Positions 54,505-62,608 of a DNA stretch of 64,000 nucleotides are shown here, in pieces. Below the pieces are notes generated by a model, which saw only the letters and a list, made by a program, of their open reading frames with translations, ran no database searches and had not been told where the DNA came from. Within the stretch, counting starts at the first letter, position 1, and each line of letters begins with the position of its first letter. This stretch comes from an uncultured Tenacibaculum sp. (GTDB lineage: Bacteria; Bacteroidota; Bacteroidia; Flavobacteriales; Flavobacteriaceae): NCBI GenBank assembly GCA_947493285.1, contig CANLQH010000003.1, forward strand, positions 1 through 64,000. Direction: 5' to 3'. A program made the position numbers and the translations under genes.

Positions 54505-55761
54505 TTATTTCACCTTTATAATATCGTTAATATTGGTTGTGTATTTTGGCGATAATCGTTCTTGACGCATTTTCCATGTACGTTGTAAATCTTGATTTGC
54601 TAATTTAACCTTATCTGCTTTAAAAGTCTTATTTAATTTATCAATTGCTTTCATTAACGGTTTGTGTTTCGGATTTTCCGCTTCAAACATATTTAATTGA
54701 TAATTATTTGTAGGTACCAATCCTGTAACAATAACGCCTGCTCTTTTGTACTTTATTCCTTTTTTAAAAATAGTGGTTACCGCTTGTACCGCACTTTTAC
54801 TTATGGTTAATGTAGAATCTGTAGGATAAGAAAACACCACTGTTTTACTAACCTTATGTTGCTGACTATCTTTTTTATGGCGATCGCTACGCAATAGTAC
54901 AATTACCATATGGCAACTAGAATTTTGTTTTCTTAGTTTCTCTGCACAGCTTGCTGCAAATGTTGAAATACGTTCTTTTATATTATCAATATCTGAAAAC
55001 GTATACTCAAAACTTCTGGTAGTTGCAATTGCTTTTTTTGTTTCTGGTTCATCTAATAAAATTTCAGACTGACCTTCTAAATCTTTCTTTAATTTCCAAA
55101 CTGTAATTGATAAGTTTTTACGAACCCAATCGTCATTTAACTGTGTAAAATCGTATGCTTTTATACATCCTTTTTCTAAAAGCCTTTTTTGTAATCTTCT
55201 ACCAATACCCCAAACACTTTCTATCGAAGTCCATTTTAATGCTTTGATTCTTTTTTCATCAGAATCAATTACATAAACACCTCCTGTTTCTTTCGGGAAT
55301 TTACGCGCTATTTTATTGGCAACTTTACTTAAAGCTTTGGTTGGTGCAATACCAACGCAGGTTGGAACCCCTGTCCATTGCAGTACTCTATCTCTAATTT
55401 TTGTTCCGTATGCGTCAAAATTATAATTCTCGAATCCTTTAAATTGAAGAAAAGCCTCATCAATAGAATAGACTTCAATATCTGGAGAAAATTGCTCCAA
55501 TATTTTCATTACCCGAGCACTCATGTCTCCATACAATGGATAATTTGATGATAAAACAGTAATGTTTTTATCCTTGCAGAATTTTTCCCATTTAAAAATT
55601 GGCGCACCGAATGGAAGTTTTAGTTTTTTAGCTTCATCGCTCATTGCAATAACACAACCGTCATTGTTACTTAGAACAGCAACTGGTTTTCCTTGCAAAT
55701 TCGGGTTAAAAACCCGCTCGCAAGAGGCATAAAAATTATTACAATCAACAAGAGCATACAT
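54505..55761 (-). CDS. umuC: UmuC-type Y-family DNA polymerase (pol V subunit)
   Basis: 418 residues. Palm: Asp6 in LVDCNNFYASCER and Asp101-Glu102 in VYSIDEAFLQF, the catalytic acids. Thumb helix-hairpin-helix near SVWGIGRRLQKRL and a little-finger domain (about 240-350). The C-terminal part, FEAENPKHKPLMKAIDKLN, matches UmuC rather than DinB. Error-prone synthesis past damage. First gene of the umuC-umuD unit; its start lies in an inverted repeat. Confidence 0.93.
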   Translation of the reverse strand: MYALVDCNNFYASCERVFNPNLQGKPVAVLSNNDGCVIAMSDEAKKLKLPFGAPIFKWEKFCKDKNITVLSSNYPLYGDMSARVMKILEQFSPDIEVYSIDEAFLQFKGFENYNFDAYGTKIRDRVLQWTGVPTCVGIAPTKALSKVANKIARKFPKETGGVYVIDSDEKRIKALKWTSIESVWGIGRRLQKRLLEKGCIKAYDFTQLNDDWVRKNLSITVWKLKKDLEGQSEILLDEPETKKAIATTRSFEYTFSDIDNIKERISTFAASCAEKLRKQNSSCHMVIVLLRSDRHKKDSQQHKVSKTVVFSYPTDSTLTISKSAVQAVTTIFKKGIKYKRAGVIVTGLVPTNNYQLNMFEAENPKHKPLMKAIDKLNKTFKADKVKLANQDLQRTWKMRQERLSPKYTTNINDIIKVK

Positions 55762-55774
55762 ACCTGTAAAGGTA
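55761..55774. promoter_or_regulatory. Inverted repeat at the umuC start (candidate operator)
   Basis: TACCT (55761-55765) and AGGTA (55770-55774) around GTAA. On the minus strand it overlaps the start codon and a TACCTTTA sequence, one base off TAnnTTTG. Confidence 0.35.
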
Positions 55775-55809
55775 CTTAATATTAAAAAATCATTCTAATG
55801 AACTTTCCT

Positions 55810-55817
55810 TATTTTTG
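55810..55817 (+). promoter_or_regulatory. -7 element of the Lrp gene, likely leaderless
   Basis: TATTTTTG, then TTGT, then the ATG at 55822. Transcription would start at or next to the ATG. Confidence 0.55.
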
Positions 55818-55821
55818 TTGT

Positions 55822-56283
55822 ATGGTTAAGAAATTAAAGATTGACGGGATTGATAAAATCATTATCAAACGACTAGTAAAAGATGCGCGTACTCCGATTT
55901 TAAGTATTGCTCGAGAGGTAGGAATATCAGGTGCTGCTATACATCAACGTTTACGAAAATTAGAAGCTTCTGATTTAATAGATGGTTATAAAATGACTTT
56001 AAACACCAAAGCTTTAGGGTATACAACTACTGCTTTTGTAGGTGTTTTTTTAGACTCATCGAGTTTATACTCTTCCGCTATTAAAAGATTAAAGGAAATT
56101 CCTGAAGTTGTAGAAAGCCATTATACTACTGGTAACTACGCGGTTTTTATAAAAATATTATGTAAGAACAACGAAGATTTAATGCATTTGTTAAATAAAG
56201 ACATTCAAAACATAAAAGGTGTTTCAAGAACCGAAACTTTTATATCTTTAGACCAACAAATAGACCGACAAATAAAAATTTAA
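55822..56283 (+). CDS. Lrp/AsnC-family transcriptional regulator
   Basis: 153 residues; ATG at 55822 (MVKKLKIDGIDK) preferred over 55798 because the upstream codons overlap the -7 element. Helix-turn-helix (about 10-58, with TPILSIAREVGISGAAIHQRLRKLE in part), then the RAM/ACT-like sensor (about 65-145, with GYTTTAFVGVFLDSS and TTGNYAVFIKI). Usually binds amino acids. Divergent from umuC across 60 bp. Target genes unknown; the HupE gene starts 7 nt downstream. Confidence 0.93.
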   Translation: MVKKLKIDGIDKIIIKRLVKDARTPILSIAREVGISGAAIHQRLRKLEASDLIDGYKMTLNTKALGYTTTAFVGVFLDSSSLYSSAIKRLKEIPEVVESHYTTGNYAVFIKILCKNNEDLMHLLNKDIQNIKGVSRTETFISLDQQIDRQIKI

Positions 56284-56290
56284 ACCCCGA

Positions 56291-56872
56291 ATGAACGATT
56301 TCATTTTCTACTTTAAAATGGGCTTATTTCATGTATTAGACATCAAAGCCTATGATCATATTTTATTCTTAATTGTATTAGCTATTGTTTATCAATTTAA
56401 ACAATGGAAAAAAGTTTTATGGTTAATAACCTTATTTACCATAGGGCATTCTATAACACTAGCACTTTCTGCTTATGGTATTTTAAATGTTAGAGCCGAT
56501 TTAGTTGAGTTTCTAATTCCGCTTACTATTTTTATTACTGGATTAATGAATGTATTAACAGCTAAGAAGGCATCGGTAGGAAAAGAGAATCAGAACCTAT
56601 TTTTTGCATTATTCTTCGGATTAATTCACGGACTTGGTTTTTCTAATTATTTTAAAATAATGATTGGAAAAACTTCTGATAAATTAGTTCCTTTATTAGA
56701 GTTTGCTTTAGGTGTTGAAGCTGCGCAAATTATTATTGTTTTATTAATTTTATTGGTAGGATCGTTAGTGCAATCTGTATTTGGAGTGAATCGTCGCGAT
56801 TGGATTTTAGTAGGATCATCTATTGTAATTGGTTTTGCTTTTCAGATGATGATCGACCGTGTTTTTTGGTAA
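56291..56872 (+). CDS. HupE/UreJ-family membrane protein
   Basis: 193 residues, about six hydrophobic helices. The family signature is HVLDIKAYDHILFLI near the N-terminus, with conserved FTIGHSITL and FGLIHGLGFS. His/Asp pairs fit nickel, cobalt or cyanate/metal-related transport suggested for HupE/UreJ proteins, but the function here is not known. There are no hydrogenase or urease genes in the window. It directly follows the Lrp gene. Confidence 0.85.
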   Translation: MNDFIFYFKMGLFHVLDIKAYDHILFLIVLAIVYQFKQWKKVLWLITLFTIGHSITLALSAYGILNVRADLVEFLIPLTIFITGLMNVLTAKKASVGKENQNLFFALFFGLIHGLGFSNYFKIMIGKTSDKLVPLLEFALGVEAAQIIIVLLILLVGSLVQSVFGVNRRDWILVGSSIVIGFAFQMMIDRVFW

Positions 56873-56939
56873 AAAATTAACGTCTATCCGCTTTAAATCT
56901 AATTATATTAGCATTTCACATAATTAATCAAAATTAATC

Positions 56940-57368
56940 TTGGATAAAAAACAATTAAAATACGATAACGCTTATTTAAAAATGGCGTTAGAATGGGGTA
57001 AATTATCGCATTGCAAGCGTAAACAAGTAGGTGCACTAATTGTAAAAGATCGCATGATTATTTCTGATGGTTACAACGGAACTCCATCAGGATTTGAGAA
57101 TTATTGTGAAGACGACGAAGGGTATACAAAATGGTATGTTTTGCATGCCGAAGCCAATGCTATTTTAAAGGTTGCAGCCTCAACACAATCGTGTAAAGGG
57201 GCTACTTTATATATTACACTTTCACCTTGCCAGCAATGTAGTAAACTAATACATCAAGCAGGAATAAAACGTGTGGTATATGCTGAAGCTTATAAAGATT
57301 CGTCGGGAATAGATTTTTTAGAAAAAGCAGGTGTTGAATTGACGTATTTACCAAATGAACAAAAATAA
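56940..57368 (+). CDS. Deoxycytidylate deaminase (dCMP deaminase, ComE-like)
   Basis: 142 residues, TTG start at 56940 (MDKKQLKYDNAYLKMALEW). Zinc site His69, Glu71 (HAEANAIL), Cys97 and Cys100 (SPCQQC). The NGTPSGFENYC loop is typical of dCMP deaminases. It makes dUMP for dTMP synthesis. It overlaps the CtpA gene by 14 nt. Confidence 0.92.
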   Translation: MDKKQLKYDNAYLKMALEWGKLSHCKRKQVGALIVKDRMIISDGYNGTPSGFENYCEDDEGYTKWYVLHAEANAILKVAASTQSCKGATLYITLSPCQQCSKLIHQAGIKRVVYAEAYKDSSGIDFLEKAGVELTYLPNEQK

Positions 57369-58926
57369 TTTACCTATATATTTCTCTATTGCTGTTGTTT
57401 TCGGTATTCTTATCGGAACCTTTTTTAGCGGTTCAAACTCAAACAATCTTATTGGGTCAAATTCGGCTAATGAGCGAAAAATAAAGCGCTTGATTGATTA
57501 TATTCAAAGTGATTATGTTGATAATGTAAATACTGATGAATTATTAGATGGTGCAATCGCCGAGATGTTAGATAAACTAGATCCACATTCGGTATACATT
57601 CCTAAAGAAAATCTACAACTAGTTACCGAGAATATGCAAGGTAATTTTGTAGGAATTGGTGTTCAGTTTAGAATGATTGGTGATACCATTACGGTAATCT
57701 CACCAATTAAAGGCGGACCAAGTATAAAAGAAGGAATTAAAGCTGGTGATAGGATTCTATTAGCTAACAAAGACACCATGTATGGTAAAAGGCTTCAAAC
57801 AGCGCAAATAATGAAAGCCCTAAAAGGAAAGCCTAATACAAAAGTAGATCTTCAACTTTATAGAAAAACCAACGATAGTCTTTTCGATGTAACGATTAAT
57901 AGAGGAAAAGTAAATATTAAAAGTGTTGATGTTGCTTATATGCTAAACGATAGCATTGGTTACATAAAGTTAGATCGTTTTGCTCGTAATACTTATACCG
58001 AATTTAAATCTTCATTAGACAATCTTTTAGAAAGAGGAATGACAGATTTAGTATTAGACCTTCGTGGAAACGGTGGTGGATTTATTGACATCGCTAATAA
58101 AATTGCAGATGAGTTTTTAGAAGACGATAAACTAATTGTATTCACAAAAAATAATAAAGGAGACGTAAACGAATCATTTGCTACTAGTAAAGGTGATTTT
58201 GAAAAAGGCGGTTTATATGTTTTAATTGATGAAAACTCAGCTTCTGCTTCCGAAATTGTTGCGGGTGCTTTACAAGATAATGATAAAGGAATTATTATCG
58301 GACGTCGTTCTTTTGGTAAAGGTTTAGTACAACAAGAAATGGATTTAGGAGATGGTTCTGCTGTTCGATTAACTACAGCTCGTTACTACACACCTACTGG
58401 ACGTTCTATACAAAAGCCTTATAATAAGGGAGTCTCTGAAGATGAGATTAATCAATATAGCCAAGATTTACAACTTAGATATCAAAATGGAGAACTATTT
58501 AATAAAGACAGCATAAAAACGATTGATAGTTTAAAGTTCACCACGCCAAAGGGTAAAACTGTATATGGTGGCGGGGGAATAATCCCTGATCATTTTGTGG
58601 CTGTTGACACCTCATCTTATGTTCCAACAATTTTCTTTAGACCTTTAAATAACTTCGCATTTAATTATGTGGATGCTAATCGTAAAAAACTAGCTAATAT
58701 TAACGTTGAAGAATACATTAAAACTTTTGATAAGGATGGTGTTGTTTCTGATAAGTTCTTTTTAAGACTAAAAGACTTTAGAGTCTCGCAAAGAACAAGA
58801 AATCAATTAAGAAGGAATTTAAAAACATTAATAGCTCGAGAGCTCTTTAGCGATGAAGGTTTATACAAAGTAAATCAACCAGATGATAAAATGCTGCAAA
58901 AAGTATTTGAGCTAGAAAAACAATAA
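57355..58926 (+). CDS. C-terminal processing peptidase (S41, CtpA/Prc type)
   Basis: 523 residues. N-terminal signal anchor (about 7-26), PDZ domain (about 90-165, with GNFVGIGVQF and SPIKGGPSIKEGIKAGDRIL), then the S41 catalytic core with Ser297 (ENSASASEIV) and Lys322 (RRSFGKGLVQQ), 25 residues apart as in E. coli Prc. Periplasmic processing of envelope proteins. The C-terminal domain (about 380-523) is longer than CtpA. Terminator downstream. Confidence 0.94.
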   Translation: MNKNNLPIYFSIAVVFGILIGTFFSGSNSNNLIGSNSANERKIKRLIDYIQSDYVDNVNTDELLDGAIAEMLDKLDPHSVYIPKENLQLVTENMQGNFVGIGVQFRMIGDTITVISPIKGGPSIKEGIKAGDRILLANKDTMYGKRLQTAQIMKALKGKPNTKVDLQLYRKTNDSLFDVTINRGKVNIKSVDVAYMLNDSIGYIKLDRFARNTYTEFKSSLDNLLERGMTDLVLDLRGNGGGFIDIANKIADEFLEDDKLIVFTKNNKGDVNESFATSKGDFEKGGLYVLIDENSASASEIVAGALQDNDKGIIIGRRSFGKGLVQQEMDLGDGSAVRLTTARYYTPTGRSIQKPYNKGVSEDEINQYSQDLQLRYQNGELFNKDSIKTIDSLKFTTPKGKTVYGGGGIIPDHFVAVDTSSYVPTIFFRPLNNFAFNYVDANRKKLANINVEEYIKTFDKDGVVSDKFFLRLKDFRVSQRTRNQLRRNLKTLIARELFSDEGLYKVNQPDDKMLQKVFELEKQ

Positions 58927-58935
58927 TAAAATTAC

Positions 58936-58963
58936 GCCTCGTTAACCAACGAGGCTTTTTTTT
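58936..58963 (+). terminator. Terminator of the CtpA operon
   Basis: GCCTCGTT (58936-58943) pairs with AACGAGGC (58948-58955), followed by eight T. Confidence 0.93.
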
Positions 58964-58983
58964 GCAAAAAATTTAATATTAAA

Positions 58984-59010
58984 TGTAACCTTTCTGTAAA
59001 TTCATGGTTT
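58984..59010 (+). promoter_or_regulatory. Candidate ECF-type promoter of the sigma operon
   Basis: TGTAACCTTT (58984-58993) resembles an ECF-type -35 element, followed by an AT-rich -10 zone. Fits autoregulation of the sigma gene; no TAnnTTTG is present. Confidence 0.35.
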
Positions 59011-59040
59011 TTAATATAGAAACTAATCAAAACTAACACA

Positions 59041-59586
59041 TTGAAGCATCTAACCGATGAAGATTTAATGCTAGAAGTAGCTAATGAAAATTTAGATATG
59101 ATGTCTATTTTATTTGACAGATATCATGTACGTATCTATAATTTCTTTAATAAAATGCTACATAATAAAATGGTTAGTGAAGATTTAACACAAGATGTTT
59201 TTATTAAAATTTTAAAATACAGAACATCTTATAAAAATGGGAATTTTGCCTCATGGATTTACACAATAGCTAGAAATATATTTTCTACTTATTATCAAAA
59301 GCAAAAAAAAGAAAGAACAAATATTATTGAAGATGATAAACTTTCTTCAGAAGATATTGTTTTATCAGAGGGTAAAAAAGAAGAATTAGATCATTTAAAG
59401 GTAGCTTTATTACAGCTTAGTAATTCAGACAGAGAATTAATTGTAATGCATCGCTATCAAGAAATTAAATACGAGCAAATAGCTGAAATTATTGGAAGTT
59501 CAGAAAATGCCGTAAAAGTTAGAGTGCATAGAGCATTAAAGAAGTTAAAAGACATTTATTTTCAAACAGCAAATAATGAAGTGTAA
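59041..59586 (+). CDS. ECF sigma factor (RpoE-type)
   Basis: 181 residues, TTG start at 59041. Region 2 (about 10-80: SEDLTQDVFIKILKYRTSYKNG and WIYTIARNIFSTYY) and region 4 (about 120-172: LIVMHRYQEIKYEQIAEIIGSSENAVKVRVHRALKKL in part). Its stop overlaps the anti-sigma start by 11 nt. The operon continues with two DUF4097 proteins. It is separate in sequence from the longer sigma factor at 29.9 kb. Confidence 0.94.
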   Translation: MKHLTDEDLMLEVANENLDMMSILFDRYHVRIYNFFNKMLHNKMVSEDLTQDVFIKILKYRTSYKNGNFASWIYTIARNIFSTYYQKQKKERTNIIEDDKLSSEDIVLSEGKKEELDHLKVALLQLSNSDRELIVMHRYQEIKYEQIAEIIGSSENAVKVRVHRALKKLKDIYFQTANNEV

Positions 59587-60340
59587 CGATATAGAAAATA
59601 AACTAATTGGTTTTATTGAAGGAGAGCTTACAAAGCAAGAGTCTTCATTAATTCAAAACCATATTGACTCTTGTAGTAACTGTCAAGATGAAGTTGCTCA
59701 AATGAAATCATTTCTAGAAGTTTTTGATGCTGATGTAGAAGAAATACCTTCAGCTAATTTAAAAATGAATTTTAATACATTTTTAGAGCAAGAAAAACAA
59801 CAAACAAAGGTTGTGAAATTGCAACCAAAAACGAACTGGAAATCACACTTACGCATCGCAGCAAGCATATTAATAGTTGTTAGTGCTTTTTTAATTGGAA
59901 AACATCAATCAGGTGAAGATCAATTAACCATTGCTGAGAAACAAAAAATAAAAGAAGAAAAACAAGTATTGGCTTTGTTAGAAAATCAATCAGCTAGTAA
60001 ACGAATACAAGCTATTGATTTGTCAGAAGAATTTACCAAAACCGACACAAAAATAATTGATGCGCTTATAAACAAGTTATTTAATGACAAGAATGTAAAT
60101 GTGCGTTTGGCTGCAGCAGAAGCATTATCGAAATTCTCATCATTAGAAAAAGTAAAAGCCGCATTAATAAAATCGCTAGAAACCGAAAAAGTTTCCTCAA
60201 TGCAAATTGAATTGATTCAAATTTTAGGGAAAATTCAAGAGAAACGAGCGCTCGAACCTATGAGGAAATTATTAGAAAACCAAGAAACACCTAATTATGT
60301 TAAACAAGAATTACAATATAACATTGCTAGTTTATTGTAA
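59576..60340 (+). CDS. Membrane anti-sigma factor with C-terminal HEAT repeats
   Basis: 254 residues. Zinc anti-sigma domain with Cys3, His29, Cys33 and Cys36 (NHIDSCSNC), one transmembrane helix (about 92-109), then a C-terminal exoplasmic domain (about 125-254) of HEAT-like repeats: SKRIQAIDLSEEF, NVNVRLAAAEALSKF and QIELIQILGKIQEKRALEPM. HEAT repeats outside the membrane suggest sensing by protein binding. It should hold the ECF sigma factor inactive. Regulon unknown. Confidence 0.87.
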   Translation: MKCNDIENKLIGFIEGELTKQESSLIQNHIDSCSNCQDEVAQMKSFLEVFDADVEEIPSANLKMNFNTFLEQEKQQTKVVKLQPKTNWKSHLRIAASILIVVSAFLIGKHQSGEDQLTIAEKQKIKEEKQVLALLENQSASKRIQAIDLSEEFTKTDTKIIDALINKLFNDKNVNVRLAAAEALSKFSSLEKVKAALIKSLETEKVSSMQIELIQILGKIQEKRALEPMRKLLENQETPNYVKQELQYNIASLL

Positions 60341-60358
60341 AAAAAACATATCAAAATC

Positions 60359-61210
60359 ATGAAAAAAATATTTTTATTACTACTATTTATAACTGGAGTT
60401 ATAACGGCTCAAAACAAAGAATACAAACACTCTTTGTCTGGAATTAAAAAGGTGCGTTTAGAAACAAACACTAAAGCTAAAATTACAGTAGGAGCAACAA
60501 ATTCCTTGACCCTTAAAAATTACAAATCTTCTCATAACGATTGCGATAATTGCGATCATGATGACGATCACGACCATGATAATGTACATTGGTCAGTAAA
60601 GAATGATAGAGATAAAAGAAAGAAAACAAAAGAAGATAAACGCAAAGGCTTAACTGCCATTTATCCTGGAGGAAAAGACAATACTAATGGTTTTGGATTT
60701 TCTATTGAAAAAGAAGGAACTGTACTAGTTGTTAGAGATTTAAAATCACATTTTCAACGACATGGTATTCAATTAGAACTACCAAAAAACATGAACATTT
60801 CTGTTGATTCTGGTAATTTAGGAAGTATTGAAATGGAAGGGTTCACTTCTGAAGTAGAAGCTAATACCAATGTTGGTAGAATTACAATGAAAGATGTTAC
60901 AGGACCAATAACAGCCCATTCTAGTGTTGGACCAATAAACATCGAATTTTCTAAAGTAAGCCAATCATCTCCCATTACAGTTAGTACTTCTGTAAGCGAA
61001 ATTGATGTTGCAATTCCTTCTAGTACGAAAGCCAATTTAGAGCTAAAAACAAACGGAACTGTTTATACAAACTTCGACATTGAAATTCCAACTAAAAAGG
61101 GAATGAAAAACGTTAGTGGAGCTAAAAAAATTACAAGCGCTATTAATAGCGGAGGTGTAAAAATCAAGCTTAAATCATCAATGGGAAACATTTATTTGCG
61201 TAAAAAATAA
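60359..61210 (+). CDS. Exported DUF4097-like beta-repeat protein with His/Asp-rich insert
   Basis: 283 residues; signal peptide ending ITAQ. The C-terminal part is a series of short beta-strand repeats (SGNLGSIEMEGF, TNVGRITMKDVTG, SSVGPINIEFSK) typical of DUF4097/head-GIN-type solenoids. An insert at about 59-78 is very rich in His and Asp with two Cys (HNDCDNCDHDDDHDHD), a likely metal-binding loop. It is 18 nt after the anti-sigma gene. A likely output of the sigma factor. Confidence 0.8.
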   Translation: MKKIFLLLLFITGVITAQNKEYKHSLSGIKKVRLETNTKAKITVGATNSLTLKNYKSSHNDCDNCDHDDDHDHDNVHWSVKNDRDKRKKTKEDKRKGLTAIYPGGKDNTNGFGFSIEKEGTVLVVRDLKSHFQRHGIQLELPKNMNISVDSGNLGSIEMEGFTSEVEANTNVGRITMKDVTGPITAHSSVGPINIEFSKVSQSSPITVSTSVSEIDVAIPSSTKANLELKTNGTVYTNFDIEIPTKKGMKNVSGAKKITSAINSGGVKIKLKSSMGNIYLRKK

Positions 61211-61253
61211 GCCCTCTAAAAAACTAATTCATACATAATTTAAAGCATTAACA

Positions 61254-61985
61254 ATGAAAAGATTATTCTTATTCATAGGATTACTATTGACTTTTGGTAA
61301 CCTAACAGCACAGAAAAAAATTACAAAGAACACTAAAGCATCAGGAATTGATGAGGTTTATGTACACGTAAAATTTGCTGACAAGATTGAAGTGAAAAAC
61401 TGGAATAAAAATGAAATTTCAGTAGAGGCAACAATTAACATCAACGATAACAAAGACAATAACTTATTTAGTTTAAAAGAAAATAAAGAAGGATCGACGT
61501 ATACTATAAAATCTGATTATGGTACATTATTTAAAAAACATAAAAAAGGAGTAACAATAACTCATGGCGGAGAAGGATGTAATGGCTACAATCATTGTAC
61601 TAACCATAATGAAATGGATATTAATTATGTTGTTTATGTTCCAAAAAACATGAAATTAAAAGTGAAAAGTATTTCAGGTAACGTAGATGCTTTGGCATAC
61701 AATGGTCAATTAACATTAGATTTAATTAGCGGAAATATCAATGTAAAAAAACATTCTAAAGCAATGAATTTAAAAACGATTAGTGGTGATATTGATGTTG
61801 TAGTTTCTGATGCAGAATTTAAAGCTGAAACATTAACAGGAACCGTGTATTCTGATTTAGATATTGATTTTAGTAAGAATAAAAAGAACTCTTACGGGAA
61901 TAAAATTGTTGGTACCATTAAAAGTGGAGCTGCTTCCTTAAAACTAAAAACGATTAGTGGTGATATTTTTCTTAGAAAGATTTAA
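61254..61985 (+). CDS. Exported DUF4097-family beta-repeat protein
   Basis: 243 residues; signal peptide ending LTAQ. Beta-strand repeats: KVKSISGNVDALAYNGQL, DLISGNINVKKHSKAM, NLKTISGDIDVVVSD and LKTISGDIFLRK; the ISGDI/ISGNI motif repeats four times. It is related to the preceding protein and lacks its His/Asp insert, though it has GGEGCNGYNHCTNHNE, another Cys/His cluster. Last gene of the ECF operon. Function unknown; surface or periplasmic scaffold is a guess. Confidence 0.83.
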   Translation: MKRLFLFIGLLLTFGNLTAQKKITKNTKASGIDEVYVHVKFADKIEVKNWNKNEISVEATININDNKDNNLFSLKENKEGSTYTIKSDYGTLFKKHKKGVTITHGGEGCNGYNHCTNHNEMDINYVVYVPKNMKLKVKSISGNVDALAYNGQLTLDLISGNINVKKHSKAMNLKTISGDIDVVVSDAEFKAETLTGTVYSDLDIDFSKNKKNSYGNKIVGTIKSGAASLKLKTISGDIFLRKI

Positions 61986-61988
61986 ACT

Positions 61989-62043
61989 TTATTTTACACT
62001 AAACAGTTATTCTTTTTTAGAGTAACTGTTTAGTGTAAAATAA
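61989..62043. terminator. Long 21-bp-arm hairpin, bidirectional terminator
   Basis: Perfect 21-bp arms (61989-62009 with 62023-62043), including TACACTAAACAGTTA, extended inside by four more pairs to a five-base loop. It separates the DUF4097 gene and the convergent MOSC gene. Confidence 0.8.
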
Positions 62044-62046
62044 GAA

Positions 62047-62604
62047 TTACATTCCTTTACTAATTCTTTTATTTTGATATACCTCAGCAATAGTTAAATT
62101 TTCAGGGCACGATTTAATATGATTAAACTCATCATCTGCTTTTACAAAACCAGTTTGTAATACCTTAAAATAAATTCCGGGAATATCTTGTTGCCAAAAT
62201 TGTTTTACAATTTTCATGTTATTAAAACGAACACCTAGCTTCATACAAGGTTGTCGAGGCTTAGTTACTTCTAAAATTACTTCACCAACTTGAAATGTAT
62301 CTCCAACGTGTATTTTGGTTTCATCTAAATCGTCAATAGTTAAGTTCTCTCCAAACATTCCATATTGCCAATCTAAATCTGGATACAATTCTTTCCAATA
62401 ATCGTAATGTTTTAAAGAATATCCATAAACAGCTTGATCTATACCTCCATGATGTTCTCTGTCACAAATAGCATCCTCTCTTACATCTTTTGTATCTAAA
62501 AAAATAGGTTGATCAACAGAAAATTTAAAAATACCAGTAGTAATGCTTTTATTTTTCCAATCAATCTTTTTTCGTTCTCCTAAGTTTGTAGATACTATTT
62601 TCAT
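62047..62604 (-). CDS. MOSC domain protein (YiiM-like)
   Basis: 185 residues. MOSC core with GGIDQAVYGYSLKHYDYWKEL, GMFGENLTIDDL, and the conserved Cys in KPRQPCMKLGV that holds a sulfur or a Moco-linked ligand. It resembles E. coli YiiM, which reduces N-hydroxylated bases with the molybdenum cofactor. It lies 4 nt after the GH3-family gene, same strand. Confidence 0.9.
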   Translation of the reverse strand: MKIVSTNLGERKKIDWKNKSITTGIFKFSVDQPIFLDTKDVREDAICDREHHGGIDQAVYGYSLKHYDYWKELYPDLDWQYGMFGENLTIDDLDETKIHVGDTFQVGEVILEVTKPRQPCMKLGVRFNNMKIVKQFWQQDIPGIYFKVLQTGFVKADDEFNHIKSCPENLTIAEVYQNKRISKGM

Positions 62605-62608
62605 AACA

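Noticed and set aside
54064..55761. UmuD/UmuC as sign of a prophage or plasmid segment
   Set aside because: No phage, integrase or replication genes nearby, and base composition looks like the neighbours. Chromosomal umuDC is common.
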